A stretch of 64,000 bases of DNA, taken from assembly GCF_001757105.1 (NCBI RefSeq), contig NZ_MDHN01000029.1, positions 124,001 to 188,000 of the forward strand, in the 5' to 3' direction. The first letter of the stretch is position 1. Each line of letters opens with the position of its first letter. Both the position numbers and the translations under genes were made by a program. A model generated the notes under the pieces. It saw only the letters and a list, made by a program, of their open reading frames with translations, had not been told where the DNA came from and searched no databases. This document shows, in pieces, positions 27,762 through 35,714 of this stretch. This DNA is from Alteromonas confluentis (GTDB taxonomy: Bacteria > Pseudomonadota > Gammaproteobacteria > Enterobacterales > Alteromonadaceae).

Positions 27762-29201
27762 ATGCAGCAGTCTCACCGACTCCCGACCATTATGGAAATT
27801 GTGGTCATTGCAGCAGGTATAATTGGCGCGATTTTTCTGTTTGTTCAGGTTCTCGCCCTGCCCATTCAATTAGCGTTGATTACCGCGTGGTTCATAATTA
27901 TTGCCATGGGAAAACGGCTGGGACTCAGCTACGAACAAATGCAGGCCGGGCTCTGCAAAGGGATCGGCCACGGCATGGAGGCCATTCTGGTACTGGTGGC
28001 GGTAGGCGCGCTCATTGGTAGCTGGATGGCAGGCGGCATTGTGCCGAACATCATTTATTCGGGTTTATCGATAATGAACCCGCACATTTTCCTTTTAGCC
28101 GCTTTCATTATTTGTGCGGTGACGTCTCTGGCGACAGGCACGTCGTTCGGTACCATTGGTACCGCAGGGATTGCCATGATTGGCATTGGCGCAGGATTTG
28201 GTTTGCCATTACCTTTAGTCGCTGGCGCCGCAATTTGTGGTGCTTATGTGGGCGATAAGCTTTCCCCACTGTCAGATACTACCGTAATGACAGCATCCTT
28301 ATGCAGAGTGCCGCTCACTTCTCACATTCGCTCGATGCTGTATGTCAGTGTGCCTGCGTTTATCATTGCCGGTGTGCTGTTCCTCATAGCAGGATACGTT
28401 CTTGCCCATAATGGCAGCACGGCACAGGCGCAGCAAGTCATGAACGCCATCGCCGCCGAGTACACCATTGCATGGTATATGTTGCTACCCGCCGCTGCAG
28501 TCGTTGCTTTATTAATCATGAAGCTTCCATCGGTTCCCGTCATTTTTTTCGGTGCCGTTCTCGGCGTGGTTTGGGCCATTATGTTCGAAGGCATGGATGC
28601 AATCAGCGCCATTTCTACTCTCTACGGTGGCAACCACATTAACTCTGATGTGGACTTCATTAATATTTTGCTTAACCGCGGCGGCATTACGTCTATGCTG
28701 GAAGTGATTTTACTGGTTATGCTGGCGCTGGGATTAGGTGGCTTAATGGAGGTAACCGGTGTGCTGTCGAGCATTTCAGCGGGCCTTGAACGTTGGGCTA
28801 CTAACACCGGACGACTCGGCGTTTCTACGTTGTTTGCAGGTTTTCTGGGCAACGTATTGGGTGGCGCAGCCTATGTGTCACTGATCACCGCAACCGCACT
28901 GACAGGTAAGAACTACGACAAAATGGGCGTTGATCGCCGCGTATTGTCGCGCAATACCGAAGCGGGCGGCACACTCACTACGCCTATGGTGCCGTGGACA
29001 GATGGCGGCGTGTTTATGGCAACCACACTGGGCGTCGCTACCACCACCTATTTACCTTTCTTGTGGTATCACTTTGCTGTTTTGATTATTTCCGTGTTTT
29101 ACGGTTATGCTAACTGGTTTAGTTTTGCTAAAGACCAACAACAAAAACAACAACCTGAAGCACCAGCAACAGTGAATGAACTACAAAGCTCGTCAAAATA
29201 A
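27762..29201 (+). CDS. NhaC-family Na+/H+ antiporter-like membrane transporter
   Basis: 479 residues with about 11-12 membrane helices. The ATG at 27762 follows AAGAGG at good distance; a GTG two codons earlier is less likely. The family signature region is TGTSFGTIGTAGIAMIGIG followed by ICGAYVGDKLSPLSDTTVM, where the paired polar residues line the transport path in the ion transporter superfamily. Annotated NhaC proteins include true sodium/proton antiporters and also carriers that exchange organic solutes. Being placed between two secreted peptidases in one operon, it may import a product such as an amino acid or imino acid. That is inference, and the substrate is unknown. Confidence 0.87.
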   Translation: MQQSHRLPTIMEIVVIAAGIIGAIFLFVQVLALPIQLALITAWFIIIAMGKRLGLSYEQMQAGLCKGIGHGMEAILVLVAVGALIGSWMAGGIVPNIIYSGLSIMNPHIFLLAAFIICAVTSLATGTSFGTIGTAGIAMIGIGAGFGLPLPLVAGAAICGAYVGDKLSPLSDTTVMTASLCRVPLTSHIRSMLYVSVPAFIIAGVLFLIAGYVLAHNGSTAQAQQVMNAIAAEYTIAWYMLLPAAAVVALLIMKLPSVPVIFFGAVLGVVWAIMFEGMDAISAISTLYGGNHINSDVDFINILLNRGGITSMLEVILLVMLALGLGGLMEVTGVLSSISAGLERWATNTGRLGVSTLFAGFLGNVLGGAAYVSLITATALTGKNYDKMGVDRRVLSRNTEAGGTLTTPMVPWTDGGVFMATTLGVATTTYLPFLWYHFAVLIISVFYGYANWFSFAKDQQQKQQPEAPATVNELQSSSK

Positions 29202-29220
29202 TTAAGACAAGGACGAACCC

Positions 29221-31503
29221 ATGAAAAAGCTATTCGGGGCAACGATTGCCATTTCTCTAACACTCAGTGTTACTGCGGCCCCGCTAACAAAAAGTGATTT
29301 TGATGCATCGGTAAAACTACGGGAAAACTGGATCACCAAAACCCGGGATCTGATGTTTCCTGTTTCGTGGCTGAACGAAAAACATGAATTTGCCTACCGT
29401 CAGTCCGTTGAGGGCGGCTTTGGTTACTTTGTTCAACATGCTGAAACGGGAAAAATCCGCCCCGCATTCGATCAGGAAGCATTGGCGCAAGCACTCAGTA
29501 AGGCCGCCGGTGAAGAGATGTCAGCCTTAATGTTGCCGTTTGAAACCTTCCGATTTAACCACGACGAAACCGCCATTCAGTTTTCCTTACACTACGAGCC
29601 CTGGGAATGCGAACTGGCCACAATGCATTGCGCGGAGCGCTCCTTTGGCGATGCCCGCCCCCGGGGTTTTGGGGTAGTTCGCGATTTACGGGTCAGTCGG
29701 GCCGACGCCGTGATCACCTCTGGGAATGGAGAACTGAACGTCACCGAGGACGGATACAACCTGCTGATTTCAGACGCCAACGGTAATCAGTTATACCGCA
29801 CCACCGATGGCGTAAAAGATAATTTTTACGACATCGACTCTATTAGCTTTTCCCCCGATGGCCAGGCACTGAGCACCATGAAAGTGGTTCCTGGAGAGCC
29901 TCGCTATGTCACCCGGGTGGTGTCTTCTCCCGAAGATCAGGTGCAACCCAAAGTTGTTACCCAGCTCTACCCAAAACCTGGCGATAAGGTAGATTTCGAT
30001 CAACCCGTCATTATTGACTTAAAGACGAAAAAGCAATTTGTCATCGCCCCCGATCGTATTCCTGGTGCATACGAAATGAGGATCTATGGTTGGCATAAAA
30101 ACAGTGACAGCATCATTGTTCGTTACCTTCAGCGCGGCCACCAGCGGGAAGAAATGTTGCAAATGGATCGTAGCAACGGCGCCGTGCATGCCATGGTCAG
30201 CGAAACAGCCGAGACTTTCATATACGGCTGGACCGGCTTTTTCCACGATGTAGACAACGCCGGTAAGGAAATCATCTGGCGCTCGGAACGTGATGGCTGG
30301 GCCCATTTGTACCTGATTAATGGTGAAACCGGCGAAGTGAAACAGCAAATCACTGAAGGGGAATTTGTCGTACGTGATGTGCAGAAAGTAGATGAAGAAA
30401 ATCGTCAGATTTATTTCTCTGCCAACGGTATGAATAAAGATGAAGATCCGTACTTCATACACGACTACCGGATTAACTTTGATGGCACCGATCTGGTTGC
30501 GCTTACGCCAGAAAAGGCGAATCACGAGGTTTATTTTTCCGACGACATGCAATATTACATCGACATTTACTCACGAGTCGATTTGCCCAATATCACCAAG
30601 CTATATGAAACGGGCGAGGCCACACCAATCCGTACGGTAGCTGAAGCAGATATCAGCGAGCTGCTGGATGCAGGTTTTCAGTTTCCACAAACTTTTGTGG
30701 CCAAAGCCCGTGATGGAAAATCCGATATCTGGGGCTTAATTATCAAACCTCAGAACTTCGACCCAAATAAAACGTATCCGGTTATCGAGAATATCTACGC
30801 CGGCCCTCACGACAGCTTTGTACCCAAGTCGTTCTGGCCATTCGGTTATCACTCCGGCGGCGATAAGGTGATTGGCATGCAGGCGCTGGCCAACCTTGGG
30901 TTCATAGTGGTGCAGATGGACGGCATGGGCACTGCGAACCGCTCAAAAGCCTTTCACGATGTAGCCTGGAAAAATCTGGGTGATTCGGGTTTCCCTGATC
31001 GCATTCTTTGGCACAAAGCGGCCGCGGAAAAATACCCCTGGTATGACATTTCAGGCGGTGTGGGTATTTACGGCGGTTCAGCGGGAGGCCAAAGCACCCT
31101 GGGAGCACTAGTGTTCCATCCTGAATTTTATAGCACAGGCGTCGCTTTCGCCGGATGCTTTGATAACCGCATGGACAAAATTGTCTGGAATGAACAATGG
31201 CTTGGCTACCCGGTTGATGAAAGCTATGTGGCCTCATCTGGCACCGAGCATGCGGCCAATATGACTGGCGATCTCTTTATCATCGTCGGTGAGCAAGACA
31301 GTAACGTTGATCCGGCTTCTTCCATGCAGGTGGTCAATGCGCTGATAAAAGCAGGTAAAGACTTCGACTTGCTGGTCATTCCTAACGGTGAGCACTCGGC
31401 TGGGCGTTCAACCGGGCCGGTGGATTATGCGCAGCGTCGTCAATTTGCGTTTTTTGTCGAAAAGATGAAGCAGCAGCGTACACCTAACTGGAATAAACAA
31501 TAA
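29221..31503 (+). CDS. Exported S9-family peptidase, dipeptidyl peptidase IV-like
   Basis: 760 residues with a signal peptide (KKLFGATIAISLTLSVTAA). Residues about 60-500 form the beta-propeller (repeats such as SFSPDGQALSTM), and about 510-750 the alpha/beta-hydrolase. The triad is Ser620 (YGGSAGG), Asp693 (GEQDSNVDP) and His725 (GEHSAG). Enzymes of this clan remove X-Pro, and often X-Hyp, dipeptides from N termini, so it suits proline- or hydroxyproline-rich peptides. It is the third gene of the GTATAC-box operon, 19 bases after the antiporter gene with its own SD. The exact exo- or endo-specificity is not readable. Confidence 0.9.
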   Translation: MKKLFGATIAISLTLSVTAAPLTKSDFDASVKLRENWITKTRDLMFPVSWLNEKHEFAYRQSVEGGFGYFVQHAETGKIRPAFDQEALAQALSKAAGEEMSALMLPFETFRFNHDETAIQFSLHYEPWECELATMHCAERSFGDARPRGFGVVRDLRVSRADAVITSGNGELNVTEDGYNLLISDANGNQLYRTTDGVKDNFYDIDSISFSPDGQALSTMKVVPGEPRYVTRVVSSPEDQVQPKVVTQLYPKPGDKVDFDQPVIIDLKTKKQFVIAPDRIPGAYEMRIYGWHKNSDSIIVRYLQRGHQREEMLQMDRSNGAVHAMVSETAETFIYGWTGFFHDVDNAGKEIIWRSERDGWAHLYLINGETGEVKQQITEGEFVVRDVQKVDEENRQIYFSANGMNKDEDPYFIHDYRINFDGTDLVALTPEKANHEVYFSDDMQYYIDIYSRVDLPNITKLYETGEATPIRTVAEADISELLDAGFQFPQTFVAKARDGKSDIWGLIIKPQNFDPNKTYPVIENIYAGPHDSFVPKSFWPFGYHSGGDKVIGMQALANLGFIVVQMDGMGTANRSKAFHDVAWKNLGDSGFPDRILWHKAAAEKYPWYDISGGVGIYGGSAGGQSTLGALVFHPEFYSTGVAFAGCFDNRMDKIVWNEQWLGYPVDESYVASSGTEHAANMTGDLFIIVGEQDSNVDPASSMQVVNALIKAGKDFDLLVIPNGEHSAGRSTGPVDYAQRRQFAFFVEKMKQQRTPNWNKQ

Positions 31504-31573
31504 TCCGCTTCAGTCTGAGCTATGGCTGGGGGATTTTTATTTCGCTGCAGGATGCGCCCTTAGACAGGTAAAT

Positions 31574-31586
31574 GTTATACTGTATG
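31574..31586 (+). promoter_or_regulatory. Operator-like box before the GntR regulator gene (variant)
   Basis: GTTATACTGTATG, 68 bases before the regulator start, shares TATACTGTAT with the box before the GH127 gene (47593-47602). It lacks the exact GTATAC core, so it is a weaker match. It is consistent with autoregulation. Confidence 0.45.
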
Positions 31587-31653
31587 CGTTAATGCTAAAT
31601 TCCCTGGCCAACTGACCTGCCTAATCCGGTCAGAAAAGGAGTGATAAAAATAA

Positions 31654-32298
31654 ATGGCTATCGTTGTTAAAACGCTTTCCGAGCAAGCCTATGAGATCAT
31701 ACGAGAACGTATTCTCTCAAATGATATGCAGCCGGATAAACCAATCAGGCAGGACGCACTTTCTCAGACATTAGGCGTAAGTAAAATCCCACTTCGGGAA
31801 GCACTTACCCGTCTGGAACATGATGGATTATTAATTTCTCATCCCAATCGTGGTTTTCTGGTTCGCCCATTAACGGTAAACGAAGCCGAAGATGTGTTTG
31901 ATTTGCGACTGAGTCTCGAGCCAGACGCCGCTGCTGAAGCATGCAAAAAGGCCTCTGATGAGCAACGCGAAAAGGTAAAAGAGATCTTTATCGACTTGCA
32001 AAACCATGCCGATGAATGCTCTCCAGAGGCGGTTACTGTTAACAGCGCCTTTCACCTTGCACTCACTGAAATGCCGGACAAACCGGTCACACAGGTGCTG
32101 TTAGAACGGCTACACTTGCTCAGCGAGCGTTATGTTCGCATGCATTTAGAGCCGCCCAACCGCGAGGCAAATGCGTTTCGTGAGCACCAGGAAATTTTTG
32201 ATGCCTGGATGGCAAGAGATGGCAAAGCAGTTAAAAAGCTGCTTAAAGCACACACCAAAGGCACGCTCGAAGACTTACGCGAGCAAATTCCCTCCTGA
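31654..32298 (+). CDS. GntR-family (FCD subfamily) transcriptional regulator
   Basis: 214 residues. The N-terminal winged helix-turn-helix is standard: EQAYEIIRERILSNDMQPDK, then ALSQTLGVSKIPLREALTRL with the wing LLISHPNRGFLVRPL. The all-helical FCD domain (about 80-210) has the metal-binding Asp/His pattern (VFDLRLSLEPDAAAEA, a central His, FREHQEIFDAW). FCD regulators are usually repressors released by small organic acids or amino acids. A GntR protein (HypR) controls hydroxyproline use in Sinorhizobium. Lying in the middle of the hydroxyproline locus, this is the probable local regulator. A strong SD (AAAGGAG) and a terminator frame it as a single-gene unit. Confidence 0.92.
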   Translation: MAIVVKTLSEQAYEIIRERILSNDMQPDKPIRQDALSQTLGVSKIPLREALTRLEHDGLLISHPNRGFLVRPLTVNEAEDVFDLRLSLEPDAAAEACKKASDEQREKVKEIFIDLQNHADECSPEAVTVNSAFHLALTEMPDKPVTQVLLERLHLLSERYVRMHLEPPNREANAFREHQEIFDAWMARDGKAVKKLLKAHTKGTLEDLREQIPS

Positions 32299-32300
32299 AG

Positions 32301-32324
32301 AAACCGGCATCTGCCGGTTTTTTT
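32301..32324 (+). terminator. Terminator of the GntR gene
   Basis: AAACCGGCA / TGCCGGTTT hairpin immediately after the stop, followed by a run of T residues. Confidence 0.88.
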
Positions 32325-32374
32325 GTGTCTTCTGATTCAATTACCTCGAATGTCATTCAACTTGTTACACGCTA

Positions 32375-32410
32375 TTGCCCGCTTCGCACTGATTTTATAT
32401 AGTATACAAT
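32375..32410 (+). promoter_or_regulatory. Promoter with overlapping GTATAC operator before the D-hydroxyproline dehydrogenase gene
   Basis: TTGCCC (32375-32380), a 17-base spacer and TATAGT (32398-32403) make a good sigma-70 promoter. The operator core GTATAC (32402-32407, context TAGTATACAA, an exact short FCD consensus) overlaps the -10. This geometry fits repression by blocking RNA polymerase. Confidence 0.65.
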
Positions 32411-32434
32411 CTACAATATTCAATCAGAGGTCTT

Positions 32435-33682
32435 ATGAAGTCTGTCGCAATTATTGGCGGTGGTATTATTGGTCGAATCAGCGCCTTTGTGCTGTCAGAG
32501 CAGGGTTATCAGGTAACGGTTTTTGACAGTAGTCAGGAACTGACCGCCCCCTCGTGGAATAATGCCGGGCATATAGCCGTTGAACAGGTCACCCCGCTTT
32601 CTTCATACGCCTCTATTCGTACCGCTCCCAAACGTCTTTTCAGAGTAGGTGGTGCACTGGATTTCAACTTGTTTTCGCCGGGCGTAGCAAGCTGGGTTTG
32701 GCGCTATCTTCGTGCATCATCGCCTTCACGCTTCAAGGCCGGTACCGAAGCACTGGCTTCACTGGTTAATCAGGCTGAGACTAGCTGGCAAGCGCTGACA
32801 ACCCGTGCGCATGTGCCCGATTTATATCAAGGCACCGGACACTGGGTTGTGTGGGAATCTGCAGGCTCTGCAACCGCGGCTAGCCGTCACTGGTCCGGCT
32901 CTAACATCGGTAATGCGCAGTTTACCGCCCTCGCCCCCAGCCAGATGGAATTAGTCCGGCAGCGAACCCATGCGCACGTTGAAAACGGAATTGCTTTCAG
33001 CGGAACCGGCCGAATTACAAACTTGCCGCTGCTAGCAGATACCTTAAAAAAGGCGATTATCGATAATGGCGGCAACTGGGAAAATCGTGCTATTTCTCCG
33101 TTAACGCAAGCCAACGGGAAAGCAGTGATACCCGCTTTCGAGCGCGACTTTGATGCGGTAGTGATATGTGCTGGCGCAGCTTCAGGACGTTTGCTTCGAC
33201 ATATTTACCCTAACGTGCCGTTAATTGCCGAACGTGGTTATCACCTGGAAGTATCTTGCACCGAAGAAATGTGGCCATCAAACACCCCGCCACTGGTCTT
33301 TGAAGACCGCTCAATGATTGTTACGCGCTTCGCCAATACCTTGCGAGCCTGCAGTTTTGTTGAGTTCAGCGACTTGGATGCACCAGCAGACGAACGCAAA
33401 TGGCAACGACTGCTCGAACATTGCAAAGCACTTGGTCTGCCCATTGGTGACGACGCTAAAAAGTGGATGGGTGCTCGCCCCACGTTACCCGATTATCTTC
33501 CTGCAATAGGTAAAAGCCAACGTGCCAGTAACCTCTATTATGCGTTTGGCCACCAGCACCTCGGACTCACCTTAGGCGCCATTACCGGCGAAAAACTGGC
33601 AGCAATGATCACTGGCAACCCTAGCCAAAGCGAGCTGAAACCCTTTGATATTGAGCGATTTAAGATCCGCCGAATGAATTAA
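32435..33682 (+). CDS. DadA-like FAD oxidoreductase, probable D-hydroxyproline dehydrogenase
   Basis: 415 residues. The N-terminal dinucleotide-binding fold reads VAIIGGGIIGRISAFVLSEQ, with the acidic end of strand 2 at VFDSSQE. The C-terminal GARPTLPDYLPAIGKSQ and YYAFGHQHLGLTLGAITGE are the conserved FAD-contacting end of the DAO/DadA family. In the hydroxyproline pathway this enzyme oxidises cis-4-hydroxy-D-proline to 1-pyrroline-4-hydroxy-2-carboxylate. It is a single-subunit type rather than the heteromeric Pseudomonas form. The family also includes D-amino acid dehydrogenases for other substrates. The assignment rests on the deaminase, epimerase and semialdehyde dehydrogenase genes immediately downstream. 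Confidence 0.85.
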   Translation: MKSVAIIGGGIIGRISAFVLSEQGYQVTVFDSSQELTAPSWNNAGHIAVEQVTPLSSYASIRTAPKRLFRVGGALDFNLFSPGVASWVWRYLRASSPSRFKAGTEALASLVNQAETSWQALTTRAHVPDLYQGTGHWVVWESAGSATAASRHWSGSNIGNAQFTALAPSQMELVRQRTHAHVENGIAFSGTGRITNLPLLADTLKKAIIDNGGNWENRAISPLTQANGKAVIPAFERDFDAVVICAGAASGRLLRHIYPNVPLIAERGYHLEVSCTEEMWPSNTPPLVFEDRSMIVTRFANTLRACSFVEFSDLDAPADERKWQRLLEHCKALGLPIGDDAKKWMGARPTLPDYLPAIGKSQRASNLYYAFGHQHLGLTLGAITGEKLAAMITGNPSQSELKPFDIERFKIRRMN

Positions 33683-33704
33683 TCAGATCAATGGGTTGTT
33701 TTTA

Positions 33705-33722
33705 TATCGTATACTATATAAT
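33705..33722 (+). promoter_or_regulatory. Operator-like GTATAC box before the deaminase-epimerase-dehydrogenase operon
   Basis: TATCGTATACTATATAAT has the core GTATAC at 33709-33714 and a probable -10 TATAAT at 33717-33722. Its sequence TATACTATATA is identical to the reverse complement of the box at 32396-32406. Confidence 0.65.
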
Positions 33723-33756
33723 ATCTACGATAAATCAGTAGACAGGATATAAACTA

Positions 33757-34665
33757 ATGGCAATGCAAGATTCACAATGGACCGGCGTATTCCCGGCAGC
33801 CACAACCCAATTTGATAAAGAGTTAAATATCGATTTCGATGCCACCCAAAAAGGCTTTGAAAACCTGCTTAATGACGGCGTAAATGGCTTGGTTATTATC
33901 GGTACTTGCGGTGAGAACAACTCACTGAGTGCAGAAGAAAAACGAAAGGTGATTGCGTCAGCGGCAGAAGTAAAAGGTTCGGCACCAATCATTGCGGGTG
34001 TGTCTGAATTCACCACCGCCAATGCCATAAAATTCGCGCAGGATGCAGAGAAAGCCGGTGTTGATGCACTGATGCTGCTGCCAGGCATGGTTTACGTACC
34101 GACCGAAGATGAGTTGGTTGCCCACTTCCGTGCGGTAGCTGCAGAGACCTCTCTGCCTATCATGTTGTATAACAATCCTACGTCTTATCGCGTAAACATG
34201 AGTCTGGACTCATTAGAAAAGTTACGCGATGTAGACAACATCGTAGCCATCAAAGAAAGTGCCTCGGATACCCGTCGCTTTACTGATTTGATCAACGCCT
34301 ACGGCGATCGCTTTAAAGTGCTGGCTGGTCTGGACGATGTGGCACTGGAAGGACTTATGCTGGGTGCATGCGCCTGGATTTCAGGTTTAACGTCAGCATT
34401 CCCCCAGGAATCGGTTGAACTGGTAAAAGCGTTTGAAAACGGCGACATGAAACGCGCGCTGGAAATTTACCGCTGGTTTATGCCGCTGCTTCACCTGGAT
34501 GCCGGCCATGATTTGGTTCAGGCCATCAAACTGGCAGAAGAGATCATGGGCCGTGGTAGTGAGCGTGTACGTATGCCTCGGATGCCACTGGCCGGTGCAC
34601 GCCGCCAGGCTGTGATTGATATGGTCGAGAAAGCAGCTGCTACTCGTCCTACGCAACAAGGATAA
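33757..34665 (+). CDS. DHDPS-family lyase, probable 1-pyrroline-4-hydroxy-2-carboxylate deaminase
   Basis: 302 residues forming a DapA/NanA-type TIM barrel. The carboxylate-binding loop is GTCGENNSL, the catalytic Tyr is Y138 (LYNNPTSY), and the Schiff-base Lys is K166 (AIKESASDTRR). In hydroxyproline degradation such an enzyme deaminates and dehydrates 1-pyrroline-4-hydroxy-2-carboxylate to alpha-ketoglutarate semialdehyde (HypD/LhpC role). The similar 2-keto-3-deoxy-L-arabonate dehydratase of arabinose breakdown belongs to the same family and gives the same product. Sequence alone does not separate them, but the neighbours (D-Hyp dehydrogenase, epimerase) favour hydroxyproline. Operon with the epimerase 7 bases downstream. 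Confidence 0.87.
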   Translation: MAMQDSQWTGVFPAATTQFDKELNIDFDATQKGFENLLNDGVNGLVIIGTCGENNSLSAEEKRKVIASAAEVKGSAPIIAGVSEFTTANAIKFAQDAEKAGVDALMLLPGMVYVPTEDELVAHFRAVAAETSLPIMLYNNPTSYRVNMSLDSLEKLRDVDNIVAIKESASDTRRFTDLINAYGDRFKVLAGLDDVALEGLMLGACAWISGLTSAFPQESVELVKAFENGDMKRALEIYRWFMPLLHLDAGHDLVQAIKLAEEIMGRGSERVRMPRMPLAGARRQAVIDMVEKAAATRPTQQG

Positions 34666-34672
34666 GTGTTAA

Positions 34673-35671
34673 ATGCGTCACACCTTCTTTTGTATCGACG
34701 GTCATACTGCCGGTAATCCGGTAAGGTTGATCACCGGCGGTCACCCGCAGCTTAGGGGCGAAAGCCTGAGCGAAATGCGACAGCATTTTATGCAGGATTT
34801 CGATTGGATCCGTCTGGGCATGATGTTCGAGCCCCGTGGTCACGACATGATGTCAGGAGGATTCATCTATCCGCCGGCCCATCCTGATGCAGATTTTGGT
34901 GTGATTTTCATAGAAACCAGTGGCTGCCTGCCTATGTGCGGCCACGGGTCTATTGGCATTATTACCTTCGGCTTAGAACACGGACTTATCACGCCAAAAA
35001 CACCGGGCAAACTAGTGATGGAAGCGCCAGCCGGTTTGATTCATGTTGAATACGAGATGAAAGGCCAGAAAGTACTTTGGGTAAAGCTTCGTAACGTTAC
35101 TAGCTATCTGGCCAAAGAAAATATCATTGTTGATGTTGCGGGTCTCGGCACCTTAAAAGTCGATGTGGCATACGGTGGTAACTATTACGCCATTGTAGAG
35201 CCGCAGGGTAATTACGAAGGGCTGGACCAGCTCAGTGCCGCGCAGATCCTCGACCTCAGCCCTAAAATCCGGGCGGCGGTACGGGAACAATATCAGCCGG
35301 TGCATCCGCTGAACCCGTCGATAAATGGCGTCAGTCATGTGTTGTGGGCAGACAAACCATCTTCCACAGACGCCCACGGCCGTAATGCCGTGTTCTATGG
35401 CGACAAAGCCATCGATCGCAGCCCCTGCGGCACCGGCACTTCGGCTCGGATGGCACATCTTGCCGCAAAAGGTCGGCTGAACGCTGGCGACACCTTTGTA
35501 CATGAAAGTTATATCAAAAGCCGTTTCATCGGCAAGGTCGAGGAAGTCACCACGTTAGGCGACCTTCCCGCAATTACCCCGTCTATCCAGGGCACAGCTT
35601 ACACCACTGGATTTAACCAGATTTGGATAGACGATGACGAGCCGTTTCCACAAGGCTTTCAGGTTATCTAA
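34673..35671 (+). CDS. 4-hydroxyproline 2-epimerase (proline racemase family)
   Basis: 332 residues. Both catalytic cysteines of the racemase/epimerase mechanism are present: Cys89 in PMCGHGSIG and Cys252 in DRSPCGTGTSARMA. This excludes the trans-3-hydroxyproline dehydratase branch, in which the second Cys is replaced. The enzyme interconverts trans-4-hydroxy-L-proline and cis-4-hydroxy-D-proline, the entry step of the bacterial hydroxyproline pathway. A proline racemase cannot be fully excluded from motifs, but gene context supports hydroxyproline. Second gene of the operon. Confidence 0.9.
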   Translation: MRHTFFCIDGHTAGNPVRLITGGHPQLRGESLSEMRQHFMQDFDWIRLGMMFEPRGHDMMSGGFIYPPAHPDADFGVIFIETSGCLPMCGHGSIGIITFGLEHGLITPKTPGKLVMEAPAGLIHVEYEMKGQKVLWVKLRNVTSYLAKENIIVDVAGLGTLKVDVAYGGNYYAIVEPQGNYEGLDQLSAAQILDLSPKIRAAVREQYQPVHPLNPSINGVSHVLWADKPSSTDAHGRNAVFYGDKAIDRSPCGTGTSARMAHLAAKGRLNAGDTFVHESYIKSRFIGKVEEVTTLGDLPAITPSIQGTAYTTGFNQIWIDDDEPFPQGFQVI

Positions 35672-35714
35672 GCGATAACACACTCATTTATTCATAACGA
35701 AGAGAGAAGATTTA

